Positions 1 to 10,990 of a stretch of 48,684 nucleotides of DNA are shown here, one piece after another. The notes beneath the pieces are model-generated. The model was not told where the DNA came from. It was given only the letters and a program-made list of their open reading frames with translations, and searched no databases. Each line of letters starts with the position of its first letter. The stretch's first letter is position 1. Made by a program: the position numbers and the translations under genes. This DNA comes from an uncultured bacterium (lineage in GTDB: Bacteria; Acidobacteriota; Thermoanaerobaculia; Thermoanaerobaculales; Thermoanaerobaculaceae): the NCBI GenBank assembly GCA_937924755.1, contig CALEVZ010000051.1, positions 1 to 48,684 of the forward strand, given 5' to 3'.

Positions 1-83
1 CGGGGGTGGGGGAAGGGGGTGGGTTTTCCCAGGGGCTGCGGGAAGGTGGGGGCGGAGGGCTGGGGGCCGGCTTTTTGCTCTCA

Positions 84-129
84 CATGAGGCAACGATTCC
101 CCGTCGAATCGATTTCTCATGAGGCAACG
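84..129. repeat. Direct repeat pair upstream of tRNA-fMet promoter
   Basis: The 12-mer CATGAGGCAACG occurs at 84-95 and again at 118-129, 34 bp apart. Between the copies lies an inverted repeat, GATTC (95-99) and GAATC (106-110). The second copy ends 7 bp before the -35 box of the tRNA promoter, so the pair could be an activator site or a leftover duplication. No protein partner can be named. Confidence 0.5.
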
Positions 130-136
130 CGGGTGG

Positions 137-164
137 TTGACATCGCTGCGGGATTGACTATCAT
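137..164 (+). promoter_or_regulatory. Sigma70-type promoter of tRNA-fMet
   Basis: A perfect TTGACA -35 box (137-142) is followed after 16 bp by TATCAT (159-164). The predicted transcription start falls near 171, about nine bases before the tRNA 5' end at 180, which suits a stand-alone tRNA unit with a short 5' leader for RNase P. Confidence 0.7.
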
Positions 165-179
165 AGGGCCCCCGGATGA

Positions 180-256
<77 letters not shown>

Positions 257-404
257 CGCGCTCTTTTCGGCCGCCGCCCGGCGGCCGATGGCGTTCATGC
301 TGCAGCCTGCGCAGGCTGGAGCCCGAGGCGAGCGGCGCCCGACGGACCGTGCCAGTGTCGCCACTTACCGGAGCGGTGCGTTGCCCACCGGCCGACCGGC
401 CGAA

Positions 405-629
405 TCAGCGGGTGGAGACCGGCCGGTTTGCCCCAGGGTGCCCCTCGGCGGCGGCGCTGGTCTCGTCGATGCTGCGGAAGCCCCGCACCCCGGGGGTTGG
501 GGTGGAGCGCGAGAGCAGGATGAGCGCGGGCCACACCCCGGCGATGCGCCGCCAGTGGGTTTCGCAGCCTTTGGCGGGCGCTCCGCGCTCAAGCCTGTCT
601 CCCTCTGACCGGTACTTGAACACCGGCAC
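405..629 (-). CDS. Small protein of MPVFKYRS type, possibly remnant
   Basis: This is a 74-codon frame starting with GTG at 629. It begins VPVFKYRS and ends with a PGVRGFRSIDE motif. Both match my memory of a small-protein family (MPVxKYRSxEEM ... FPPGVxRFRSIEE) found beside nucleotidyltransferase genes in two-gene, toxin-antitoxin-like modules. The neighbour upstream on the same strand is indeed a nucleotidyltransferase remnant. The middle of the protein is poorly conserved and rich in Arg/Ala, so the gene is probably decaying with its partner. There is no strong ribosome binding site. The family match is from recall, without a search. Confidence 0.4.
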   Translation of the reverse strand: MPVFKYRSEGDRLERGAPAKGCETHWRRIAGVWPALILLSRSTPTPGVRGFRSIDETSAAAEGHPGANRPVSTR

Positions 630-639
630 GGGTGACCGC

Positions 640-1000
640 GCTCCTCCCTGGCCAGACCGCAGGTCTGGCGGATCAGGCGGGGGTTCAGCCGGTCCCTGGG
701 GGCGGGCGGTGTCGCGCTTCATGCGGTAGAGGGGGCGGGGGGTGGCCGCCCGCACCGGAATGCCGCGAATGTCGAGCGCTTCGGATTCGAGATCGGCCGA
801 GGTGAACGCCTCTTCCAGATGGTGAGAATGTCCAGCTGGAGTCGGCCGCCGGAGTCACGCATTGGACGGCCGGGTACTCGCCCTGCAGATCCTCGGCGGT
901 GAGTTCGCCGATTGCCGGGCGGCCGGGCCCGTCCGTGAGTGCCGCCTTGCGGCGATCGATGTTGACCGCCTCGGGGCGGGCGCGAACTTCGGCCTCGTGG
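640..1000 (-). pseudogene. Nucleotidyltransferase remnant (C-terminal part, frameshifted)
   Basis: Conceptual translation on the minus strand gives separated blocks that line up with the C-terminal half of AbiEii/MNT-like nucleotidyltransferases. These are RPEAVNIDRRKAAL (about 970-1000), IGELTAEDLQGEYPAV (near 870-920), GGRLQLDILT (near 835), then EEAFTSADLESEALDIRG and ATPRPLYRMKRDTARPQ (about 690-820). The blocks lie in different frames, so at least two frameshifts are needed, and the catalytic N-terminal GS-x-D region is missing. The small MPVFKYRS-like gene follows at once, as expected for the intact module. Read as a dead toxin-antitoxin-like pair between tRNA-fMet and katG. Exact ends are uncertain. 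Confidence 0.5.
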
Positions 1001-1023
1001 TGGCACGCACGATCTGGGACGAT

Positions 1024-1054
1024 ACGGCCCCGGCGGGGTGGCCGCCGGGGCCGT
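1024..1054 (-). terminator. GC-rich hairpin downstream of katG
   Basis: A perfect 13-bp inverted repeat, ACGGCCCCGGCGG and CCGCCGGGGCCGT, with a 5-nt loop (1037-1041) sits 22 bp after the katG stop. There is no U-tract on either strand, so it may be an L-shaped terminator or an mRNA-stabilising hairpin instead of a classical intrinsic terminator. Confidence 0.5.
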
Positions 1055-1075
1055 GGCGGTCTCGGTTAAGGGGGG

Positions 1076-3801
<2,726 letters not shown>

Positions 3802-3807
3802 CTTTCC

Positions 3808-3836
3808 AGCTTAGATCGAAATTTAGACTTTGTCAA
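3808..3836 (-). promoter_or_regulatory. furA-katG promoter (leaderless)
   Basis: Read on the minus strand: TTGACA (3836-3831), a 17-bp AT-rich spacer containing TCTAAATTTCGATC, then TAAGCT (3813-3808), then six bases to the GTG start at 3801. The AT-rich spacer is the natural place for a Fur/PerR operator. The promoter begins only a few bases after the stop codon of the upstream 5'-nucleotidase gene. Confidence 0.75.
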
Positions 3837-3839
3837 GCT

Positions 3840-5471
3840 TCAGATTGAGCCAGCGTCTCCTTGACCTCGCCCTCGGCGGGGCCCGGGGGTGGCCGCCGGC
3901 CTGGCCGGAGCGGCCACCGCGATCCGCCCCTCCAGGGTGTTGGCCACCGGTGTGTGCTCACGGATGTACTGCACCAGCGCGTCTACGTCCAAAATGCCGG
4001 TGTCGTAGCGGTATCCTTCCGCCCTGGCAATCACCGAGTGGCCATTGCCGCCGCCGGCAATGAAGCTGGGCACGGTGACGCGGTAGGTGGCGGCGAGGTC
4101 CACGGGTTGGCCGGCCACCTCGAGCTCCACCACCCGCTGCCCCGGCGGGCGGGAAGGATCGATGCGGTACCTGGTCCCCCGGGAGGGGTGAAGCAGCCCG
4201 TCCGCCTCGGCGGGGAACTGCCCCAGGGGCTGGGCCAGCGCCGCGAGCAGTTGCAACCCTGTCAGCTCCACCTGCACCAGCGTATTGCTGAAGGGCTGCA
4301 CGGTGAGGGCCTGCCCGTAGGTCAGCGGTCCCGCCTCGAAGCTGGCCCGCACCCCGCCTTGGTTGATGAACGCCGCCACCGAGCCGGCTCTACCGGTGGC
4401 CGCCAGCATGGCATCGGCCACCAGGTTGCCCATGGGGCTTTCGGCGTGCTGCGGGGTGATGCGGGTGGCAGGGATGGCGGAGGCGGCTTCGCCGATCACC
4501 GCGTCTCGCACGGAGGCCAGGGGCTTTTCCAGGGCGGCCAGGAGGGCGCGGGCCACCGGGTCTTCGGGTATGGTCATTTCCACCGGAATGGGGCCGGTCT
4601 GGTCCCATCTCTGCACCCGACCCTGGCCGTCAAAGGTGACCCGGAGGCGCCCCAGGACCAGCCCACGGTGCCAGGCCTGGACGATGAGGACAGTGTTCCC
4701 CGCCGCGTCTTTAACCACGGTGGGGTACTCCCCGCGGGGTTGGGGGAGCCCCGGGACCGCTCCCAGCAAGGTGTGACTGTGTCCGCCGACGATCACGTCC
4801 ACCCCGGCGAGCTTGCCGGCGAGCTCGAGGTCTCGCTCGAAGCCCAGGTGCGAGAGCAGAATCACCTTGTTGACCCCGCTGGCGGTGAGGGCGTCGATGG
4901 CCCGTTGCACCGCCTCCCGCGCCGCCCCGGCCCGCACGGTGGGACCAGGGTTGGAGATGGTGGCGAGGTCCTCTGGGGTGGCGCCGATAAGGCCCAGCCG
5001 CTCTCCATCGACCTCGATCACCACCCAGGGGTGGATGAGGCCGGCCAGGAGCGGTTCCTGGGAGACGTCCAGGTTGGCCGACAGCAGCGGAAAGGTGGCC
5101 AGGGAGGCGAAGCGGGCCAGAGGACCCGGACCGCGATCCAGCTCGTGGTTGCCTACCGCCATGGCCTGGTAGCCGATGAGATTCATGAAGGCCAGGTCCG
5201 CCAGCCCCTCATAGAGGTTGAAGTACAGGGTGCCCTGGAAGACGTCCCCGGCCGAGAGCAGCACCGCCATGGGGTCGGAGGCACGAAACTGGCGAATGAG
5301 CGACGCCTGCCGGGTGTAACCGCCCAGGGTGAGCCCTCGGGCGGTGAGGGGCTCCACCTGGGCGTGCACATCGTTAGTGTGCAGGATGGTGAGAGTAAAC
5401 GGTTGTTCCGCCAGAACCGGCGTTGCGCCGAACAGTGCGATGAGGAGAAAACACGCGAGACGACGCACCAT
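3840..5471 (-). CDS. Periplasmic 5'-nucleotidase/UshA-type metallophosphoesterase
   Basis: A 543-aa exported phosphohydrolase expected to dephosphorylate nucleotides or related esters in the periplasm. A signal peptide (MVRRLACFLLIALFGATPVLA) is followed by the two-metal calcineurin-like domain: HTNDVHA, GDVFQG, GNHELD, SHLGFE and GGHSHT. The C-terminal 5'-nucleotidase substrate domain covers about residues 320-500, with NQGGVR and the motif AGGNGHS near the end. The start is ATG at 5471 with GGAGGG about six bases upstream. The last 25 residues are Ala/Pro/Arg-rich and probably disordered. It lies 38 bp upstream of furA on the same strand; furA has its own promoter in that gap. The substrate (nucleotide, UDP-sugar or 2',3'-cyclic nucleotide) is not resolved. 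Confidence 0.93.
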   Translation of the reverse strand: MVRRLACFLLIALFGATPVLAEQPFTLTILHTNDVHAQVEPLTARGLTLGGYTRQASLIRQFRASDPMAVLLSAGDVFQGTLYFNLYEGLADLAFMNLIGYQAMAVGNHELDRGPGPLARFASLATFPLLSANLDVSQEPLLAGLIHPWVVIEVDGERLGLIGATPEDLATISNPGPTVRAGAAREAVQRAIDALTASGVNKVILLSHLGFERDLELAGKLAGVDVIVGGHSHTLLGAVPGLPQPRGEYPTVVKDAAGNTVLIVQAWHRGLVLGRLRVTFDGQGRVQRWDQTGPIPVEMTIPEDPVARALLAALEKPLASVRDAVIGEAASAIPATRITPQHAESPMGNLVADAMLAATGRAGSVAAFINQGGVRASFEAGPLTYGQALTVQPFSNTLVQVELTGLQLLAALAQPLGQFPAEADGLLHPSRGTRYRIDPSRPPGQRVVELEVAGQPVDLAATYRVTVPSFIAGGGNGHSVIARAEGYRYDTGILDVDALVQYIREHTPVANTLEGRIAVAAPARPAATPGPRRGRGQGDAGSI

Positions 5472-5639
5472 GGCACCCTCCCTGCCAGCGACCTGCGGGC
5501 ACGACTTGTGCCGTAGGGGTCATTGGAAAGGAAATTATCGCCCAGGTTTTTGAAGCTCCCGTGAGGCACCCGAGGGCGAGGATGGAGGTTCTTTTCCACC
5601 CCTTGTCCCAGGCCGGGGTGGTGACTTCTTGGCGGGGGG

Positions 5640-6115
5640 TCAGGACTCGCTCACGCGCGCTTTGCGCCCGGAACGGCAAGGGGGCGAGAAACTCGAGAGC
5701 TGCAGGACCGGCAATCCTGGCAGCGAGGGGAGGGCGCGGTCGTTGGTGACGAACGCGGTGCAGCGGTGACAGAGGGCGGTGGCGAGCTGAATGGCATCCG
5801 CAGCACCAAGGCCCAAAGCCGCGCGCAAGGCGCCGGCATCCCGGGCAATGGCCCGGGAGACCTCCACGAGAAAGAGCCCCCGACCAAGGCTCAGCAGCTG
5901 TTTTTAGCGGGACGCCGGCTCCACGTCGCCATGCCGAGGGGTACCACCGACACCTCCCACGGCGTGAGCGGGGAGGTCACGGCAGCCACCTCCCCGCGGT
6001 CCAGCGCCCTGAAGAGCGGCTCCACCATCTCCGGGTAATCGTGGTGCTCCTCCAAGAAGTAGACGAAGACGGCCGTATCCAGCGCCACCGGCCCCGTCCC
6101 CAAGGCGCTCAGCAT
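5640..6115 (-). pseudogene. vapC: VapC-type PIN-domain toxin, disrupted
   Basis: The PIN-domain ribonuclease is split. The first part, from ATG 6115, holds the first acidic motif (VALDTAVFVYFLEEH) and reads to SPLTPWEVSVVPL near 5940. The frame then shifts: the neighbouring frame gives RHGDVEPASR, a TAA, then KQLLSLGRGLFLVEVSR. It continues with GLGAADAIQLATAL and AFVTNDRALPSL, the last PIN acidic motifs. One frameshift plus one nonsense codon are therefore needed to join it. The start overlaps the end of the vapB-like gene (ATGCTGA), the usual VapBC arrangement. Toxin activity is presumably lost. A sequencing error could explain one lesion but hardly both. Confidence 0.8.
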
Positions 6116-6381
6116 TCCCACGAGTCCCTCTCGGCGGCCACGTGGCGGGCGGGGTCCACCCCCGGCCAGTACTCCTTCCCCAGACCGCGGAGAGCCAGCG
6201 GGGACACCGGCTCGGCCTCAGCCACCGCCGCCTCCAGTACGGTGATGACTTCCTGGGCCACCGACCGGCGCTGTCGCTTGGCGCGTTGCCGCAGCCGCGA
6301 GTACCGCTCGTCGAGAAAGTCGTTCACGTCGAGCGTCGCTATCACTTCCTCCATGGCAAGAATGATTTCGCATGTTTCCAT
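6109..6381 (-). CDS. vapB: VapB-like antitoxin
   Basis: A small protein (90 aa from ATG 6381, or 81 aa from ATG 6354). The segment LDVNDFLDERYSRLRQRAK followed by RRSVAQEVITVLEAAV looks like a ribbon-helix-helix N-terminal module that binds its own promoter. The C-terminal tail (WPGVDPARHVAAERDSWEC) would wrap the PIN toxin. Its stop overlaps the start of the broken vapC. Neither start has a clear ribosome site. With the toxin disrupted, it is an orphan antitoxin that might still act as a repressor. Confidence 0.75.
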   Translation of the reverse strand: METCEIILAMEEVIATLDVNDFLDERYSRLRQRAKRQRRSVAQEVITVLEAAVAEAEPVSPLALRGLGKEYWPGVDPARHVAAERDSWEC

Positions 6382-6541
6382 CGCCCGCTTCAGGCCGTCG
6401 GGCTCGGTGGGGGGGCGGGAATGAAAATCGCGTCGGGTCGGGTTGCTCAGGTAAGTCTGTCTTGCCGCGGCGCGGCACGCCGACTACCTTGGAACTGGGC
6501 TCGAGCGTCGCGCGCAGCAGGCACAAAACTGGAGGAACCCC

Positions 6542-8416
6542 ATGCCCCCCCGACTGGAGTTTCGCAGTTCCGCGAAAGCGTACCCCGACGTGGTCACGCC
6601 CGCCGCAATGGCCGCCCTGGAGGCCCTGGCTCCCCTGGAGGGGGACCGACGGCAGGTAATGGCAGCGCGCCTGGCTCGTCGCGCCCGCCGCCATGCCGAG
6701 CGGCGCCCCATCGAGTTTCTCTCCCCCGAGGCGGTGATCCCCCGGACTGGCATCCGGGTGGCCGACGCCCGCGCCGGCCTGTTCGACGGGGCGGAGATCC
6801 CCAAGGATTTGCGTCGGCAGTGGATCCAGGGCACCGGCCCGGCCACCAAGCCCCGCGCCTCTACCCGAGCCGGTTTGCGCAACGTGGCCTACGCCCTGCT
6901 CTCCGGAGCGGACGGGTGGATGTTCGACGGCGAAGACGCCCTGGGGCAGGTGCAGACCATGTCCCTGGACAACCACCGCAACCTGAAACTGGCCATCGCC
7001 CGGGACGAGCTCTTTTTGGAGGTGGCGCGGGAGGTGGCGGCGGAGATGAACGCCTGGGCGCGTGACTTCTTCGGCCGGGAGATCATCGCCGACTGGCGAG
7101 AGCAGCTGGAGTTCACTACCGTGCTGTACCGCGCCCGGGGGCTGCACCTGGATGACCGCCACGTGCGCTGCGCCGACGGCACCGGCTTCTCCGCCTCCAT
7201 GGTGGATCTGGTGCTGTATGTCGTGAACAATTACGAGCGCCTGCTCGCGGCAGGACGCTCCATCGTCCTCTACCTGCCCAAGATCCAGACCGCCGAGGAG
7301 GCCGCTCTGTGGAACGACATGCTCCACGCCCTGCAGCACCACCTCGGCTTGCCGGCAGGTACCATCAAGGTGTACGTCCTCGTCGAACAGATCGAGGCCA
7401 CCTTCCAGCTCATGGAGATCCGCGCCGCCCTGGCGCCCCACTTCGTGGGGTTCAACACCGGGCGGTGGGACTACATCAACTCCGTCTCCGACGCCCTCGC
7501 CTGGGACGAGTCGTTCATCAACCCCAACATCGATGCCATCGTCATGACCTACGGGTACATGCGGACCTACGAGGACCGCGTGCGGCGGGCCGTCAATATC
7601 CCCGACCGCAACGGCCGCTGCGCCCTCTGGCAGGGAGGGATGGAGACCAACATCCCGGTGGGCACCCCCGAGGGGGTCGCGGCGGGGATGACCCGGGCGG
7701 TGGCCGGGGCGGAGCGGGAGCAGCGCGCCGGAGCCTCGGGGAAGTGGGTGGCTCACTGGAAGATGGTCCACATCGTCCGGCCGGTTTGGGAGAAGGTCGG
7801 CGAGGACAACCAGTTGGGCCGCCCCTTCCCACCCCTCACCTACACGGAGGAGGACGCCGCCGGCCTGCGCCTGCTGGAGCCCGCCCCCCGCACGGTGCGG
7901 GGGGCGCGGGATTTGTTGAGCGTGGCTCTGCAGTACGGCAACGCCTTCGGCCAGGGATACCAGGCGGCGGCCTTGAAACCCGCCGATTTCTTCGGGGACG
8001 ACAGCGTCCTCTACCTGATGGAGGACATGGCTACGGGCGAAATCCGCCTGTCCATCCTGTGGGAGTGGCTGCACAAGGGGGCCCGTTTCAGCGAAGACGA
8101 CCCGGAGACCGGGGTGCGGGCCGGGGAGGTTTTCGACCGCCGGCTGTTCGACCACCTGCTGGAGGAGGAGTACCAGAAGCTGCGCCGCGCCTCCCACCGG
8201 GACGTCTACGAAGAGTCCAAAGACACCACCCTGCCCATCGCCCGGGAGATCGTCGCCGCCTATGTCACCCATCCGCTCAAGGCGCCCTGGTACATCGATC
8301 TGTTGAACCTGAACCTCGATAATCACGACCTCGGCCGGGCCCGCGAGCGCATCTCCCTCTACTTGGGGACCTATGAGCGCGAGGGCCGGCGGGTGACGGA
8401 AAACCTGGACTTTTGA
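6542..8416 (+). CDS. aceB: Malate synthase
   Basis: A 624-aa malate synthase that condenses glyoxylate with acetyl-CoA to malate, the second step of the glyoxylate shunt. Family signatures include DGEDALGQVQTMSLDNHRNL near residues 130-150, YLPKIQTAEEA around 244, the active-site stretch VGFNTGRWDYINSVSD near 302, and GYMRTYEDRV. The C-terminal PADFFGDDSVLYLMEDMATG region and the late ESKDTTLPIAREI stretch are also typical. It is longer than E. coli AceB (about 533 aa), mainly through internal and C-terminal extensions. The start is ATG 6542 with GGAGGAAC just upstream. Isocitrate lyase follows 21 bp later in the same orientation, so the shunt forms a two-gene operon. Confidence 0.93.
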   Translation: MPPRLEFRSSAKAYPDVVTPAAMAALEALAPLEGDRRQVMAARLARRARRHAERRPIEFLSPEAVIPRTGIRVADARAGLFDGAEIPKDLRRQWIQGTGPATKPRASTRAGLRNVAYALLSGADGWMFDGEDALGQVQTMSLDNHRNLKLAIARDELFLEVAREVAAEMNAWARDFFGREIIADWREQLEFTTVLYRARGLHLDDRHVRCADGTGFSASMVDLVLYVVNNYERLLAAGRSIVLYLPKIQTAEEAALWNDMLHALQHHLGLPAGTIKVYVLVEQIEATFQLMEIRAALAPHFVGFNTGRWDYINSVSDALAWDESFINPNIDAIVMTYGYMRTYEDRVRRAVNIPDRNGRCALWQGGMETNIPVGTPEGVAAGMTRAVAGAEREQRAGASGKWVAHWKMVHIVRPVWEKVGEDNQLGRPFPPLTYTEEDAAGLRLLEPAPRTVRGARDLLSVALQYGNAFGQGYQAAALKPADFFGDDSVLYLMEDMATGEIRLSILWEWLHKGARFSEDDPETGVRAGEVFDRRLFDHLLEEEYQKLRRASHRDVYEESKDTTLPIAREIVAAYVTHPLKAPWYIDLLNLNLDNHDLGRARERISLYLGTYEREGRRVTENLDF

Positions 8417-8437
8417 GGGTGCGCGCAGGAGGAGACG

Positions 8438-10693
8438 ATGGACGACATGAAGGCTGAGGTGGAGGAAATTCAACGCTGGTTCCAAAGTGACCGCTTTGCC
8501 GGCATCACCCGCCTGCACACCGCCCGGCAGGTGGCGGAGCAGCGGGGCACCATCCGGGTGGAGTACCCGGTGGCGCGCGATGCGGCGGTGGGTCTTTATT
8601 CTCGACTGCGGGAACTGTTTACCCAGGGCAGGTGCATCACCACCTTCGGTCCCTACTCGCCGGGGCAGGCGGTGACCATCAAGCGCATGGGCATCGAGGC
8701 CATCTACCTGGGCGGCTGGGCCACCTCGGCCAAGGGGTCGGTGAGCGAGGACCCCGGCCCCGACCTGGCCAGCTACCCCTTAAGCCAGGTCCCCGACGAG
8801 GCGGCGGTGATCGTGCGGGCGTTGCTGACCGCCGACCGCAACCAGGTCTACCAGCGGGCGCAGATGAGCGAGAAACAGCGCCAGGAGACGCCGGTCGTCG
8901 ACTACCGGCCGTTCATCATCGCTGACGCCGACACCGGCCACGGTGGCGACGCCCACGTGCGCAACCTCATCCGCCGCTTCGTGGAGGTGGGCGTACCCGG
9001 TTACCACATCGAGGACCAGCGGCCGGGCACCAAGAAGTGCGGCCACCAAGGGGGCAAGGTGCTGGTCTCCTGCGACGAGCAGATCAAGCGTCTGAACGCC
9101 GCCCGCTTCCAGCTGGACGTCATGGGGGTGCCCGGCATCATCGTCGCCCGCACCGACGCCGAGGCGGCCAACCTGCTGGATAGCCGCGCCGACGAGCGGG
9201 ACCAGCCGTTCATCCTCGGCTCCACCAACGTCAACATTCCCTCCTACAAAGCCGCCTTCGTGGCGCTGCTGCGGCGGCTTTATGGTCTGGGCCTGACCGA
9301 GTTCAACGGCCACCTGCTGTACGGCCTGTCCGAGGACGAGCTGGCGGCCGCCGACGGCTGGCTGGAGCGCTCGGGGCTGGCCGGCATCATCGCCGGCGCC
9401 GTCCGGTCGTACCGGGAGCGGCCGGGCAGCAACCCCGATCACTTCTTCGACGGCATCACCGGGAAGTTCGCCGAACAGTGGGAACTGGAGGCGGGGCTGC
9501 ACACCTACGGCGAGGCGGTGGCCGAGGTGCTGGAGTTCCGGGCCGCCGAGGGGGAAATCCCGGACAGCGTGGTTGGTGAGTGGCGCCAGTTCGCTCGCAC
9601 GGCGTCGTTCGCCGATGCCCGGCGGCGCGCCCGGGCCCTAGGGGTGAGCATCGTCTGGGACTGCGAGCACGCCCGCACCCCCGACGGCTACTACCAGGTG
9701 CAGGGCGGCATTGAGTACGCCATCGCCAAGTCCCTGGCGGTGGCTCCCTTCGCCGACCTCCTGTGGATGGAGACGGCCACCGCCAACCTCGCCGAGGCCC
9801 GCCACTTCGCCGAGGCCATCCATGCCGTCTACCCCGACAAGATGCTGGCCTACAACCTATCCCCCTCCTTCAATTGGGACTCCACCGGGATGAGCGACGA
9901 CGAGATGCGGCGCTTCCCCGAGGAGTTGGGCAAGCTGGGGTTTGTCTTCAACTTCATCACCTACGGCGGGCACCAGATCGACGGCGTGGCCGCCGAGGAG
10001 TTCGCCACCGCCCTCCGCCAGGACGGCATGCTGGCCCTGGCCCGCCTGCAGCGCAAGATCCGCCTGCTGGAGTCCCCCTACCGCACGCCCCAGACGCTCG
10101 TCGGGGGCCCCCGCGTCGACGCCGCCCTGGCCGCCTCCACCGGTCGCACCGCCACCACCAAGGCCATGGGTCAAGGCTCCACCCAGCACCAGCACCTCCT
10201 GCAGATCGAAGTGCCCAAGAAACTCCTGGAGGAGTGGCTGGAGGTCTGGTGCGCCCACTACCAGATTCCCGATCGTCTTCGGGTGGACCTGAAGCCCTAC
10301 CGGGCCGGCTCGGAGCTGCTGGAGCTGTCCATCCGGCGGGGCGGCGAGAAGGTAGCCAACGTCATCTTTGCCGCCATTCAGGACCGCCAGGAGCGGGTCA
10401 TCCTCTCGGTGCGAGACCAGAACACCTTCGACGAGGGCCTGCGCAAGAAGCGCCTCATGACCCTGGTGCACCTGTGGCTGGTGCACCGCTACAAGGCCGA
10501 ATCGGTGCACTACGTCACCCCAACCGAGGACAACCGCTACCAGGCCGGCAAGATGCGGGACCAGGGGCTGTTCCGCCAGGTCTCCGAGGAGGTGGGCCAG
10601 ATCATCGTGGCCGACATCAACCCGGAGCGGGTGGCCGAGCTGCTGCAGCCAGACCGGGTCGCCCTGGGCCGCCTCATCCGCAAGGAGGGATAG
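8438..10693 (+). CDS. aceA: Isocitrate lyase, long (AceA2-like) form
   Basis: A 751-aa isocitrate lyase that cleaves isocitrate to succinate and glyoxylate. The active-site loop is intact: KKCGHQGGK with catalytic C201. Metal/substrate residues lie in [11 protein letters not shown] (161-170) and [12 protein letters not shown], and NLSPSFNW and the C-terminal STQHQH segment are present. The usual bacterial enzyme is about 430 aa. This length matches the long AceA2 class known from mycobacteria, which carries an inserted domain (about residues 280-360) and an extra C-terminal region (about 590-751). The start is ATG 8438 with AGGAGG seven bases upstream. It is cotranscribed with malate synthase. 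It implies growth on acetate, fatty acids or other C2 sources. Confidence 0.95.
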   Translation: MDDMKAEVEEIQRWFQSDRFAGITRLHTARQVAEQRGTIRVEYPVARDAAVGLYSRLRELFTQGRCITTFGPYSPGQAVTIKRMGIEAIYLGGWATSAKGSVSEDPGPDLASYPLSQVPDEAAVIVRALLTADRNQVYQRAQMSEKQRQETPVVDYRPFIIADADTGHGGDAHVRNLIRRFVEVGVPGYHIEDQRPGTKKCGHQGGKVLVSCDEQIKRLNAARFQLDVMGVPGIIVARTDAEAANLLDSRADERDQPFILGSTNVNIPSYKAAFVALLRRLYGLGLTEFNGHLLYGLSEDELAAADGWLERSGLAGIIAGAVRSYRERPGSNPDHFFDGITGKFAEQWELEAGLHTYGEAVAEVLEFRAAEGEIPDSVVGEWRQFARTASFADARRRARALGVSIVWDCEHARTPDGYYQVQGGIEYAIAKSLAVAPFADLLWMETATANLAEARHFAEAIHAVYPDKMLAYNLSPSFNWDSTGMSDDEMRRFPEELGKLGFVFNFITYGGHQIDGVAAEEFATALRQDGMLALARLQRKIRLLESPYRTPQTLVGGPRVDAALAASTGRTATTKAMGQGSTQHQHLLQIEVPKKLLEEWLEVWCAHYQIPDRLRVDLKPYRAGSELLELSIRRGGEKVANVIFAAIQDRQERVILSVRDQNTFDEGLRKKRLMTLVHLWLVHRYKAESVHYVTPTEDNRYQAGKMRDQGLFRQVSEEVGQIIVADINPERVAELLQPDRVALGRLIRKEG

Positions 10694-10748
10694 TCCGCAC
10701 CCGGCCGCGCCGCCGGATTAGCAGACCGCCCGAACCATCGACCAACCG

Positions 10749-10769
10749 GGGGGCAGCGCCGCTGCCCCC
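10749..10769 (+). terminator. Hairpin downstream of aceBA
   Basis: GGGGGCAGC and GCTGCCCCC form a perfect 9-bp stem with a 3-nt loop, 55 bp after the aceA stop. No U-tract follows, so it is a weak or atypical terminator candidate. Confidence 0.45.
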
Positions 10770-10879
10770 GTCGCATGTCCCGAAGCGCCGGTCCGACGTC
10801 GGGTCTGGCTGAATCTGGTCGCGCCCCGACGCCCCCCCGTTTTCCCAGGCGACAGAAAAAGCCTTTCGGCCGCAGGGCG

Positions 10880-10925
10880 ACCCATCGATCGGTACAATTG
10901 TATATTAATTTAACAGATCATAGCT
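10880..10925 (+). promoter_or_regulatory. AT-rich promoter region before the S8 protease gene
   Basis: The 297-bp gap between aceA and the protease start (10694-10990) holds the terminator-like hairpin and one sharp AT-rich island (about 10890-10925) with overlapping -10-like hexamers TACAAT (10893-10898) and TATATT. No convincing -35 box is seen. It is the only AT-rich stretch near and probably drives the protease gene. Confidence 0.4.
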
Positions 10926-10990
10926 TTGCGCCTCCCGCGCCGTTTGCTACCAGGTTAAGAATGGTCGGCGGGGGCACCGCGGAGGTGGGA

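Noticed and set aside
6218-8518. 766-codon minus-strand frame across malate synthase
   Set aside because: Antisense to aceB with no recognisable motif; codon pattern follows the opposite strand's third positions.
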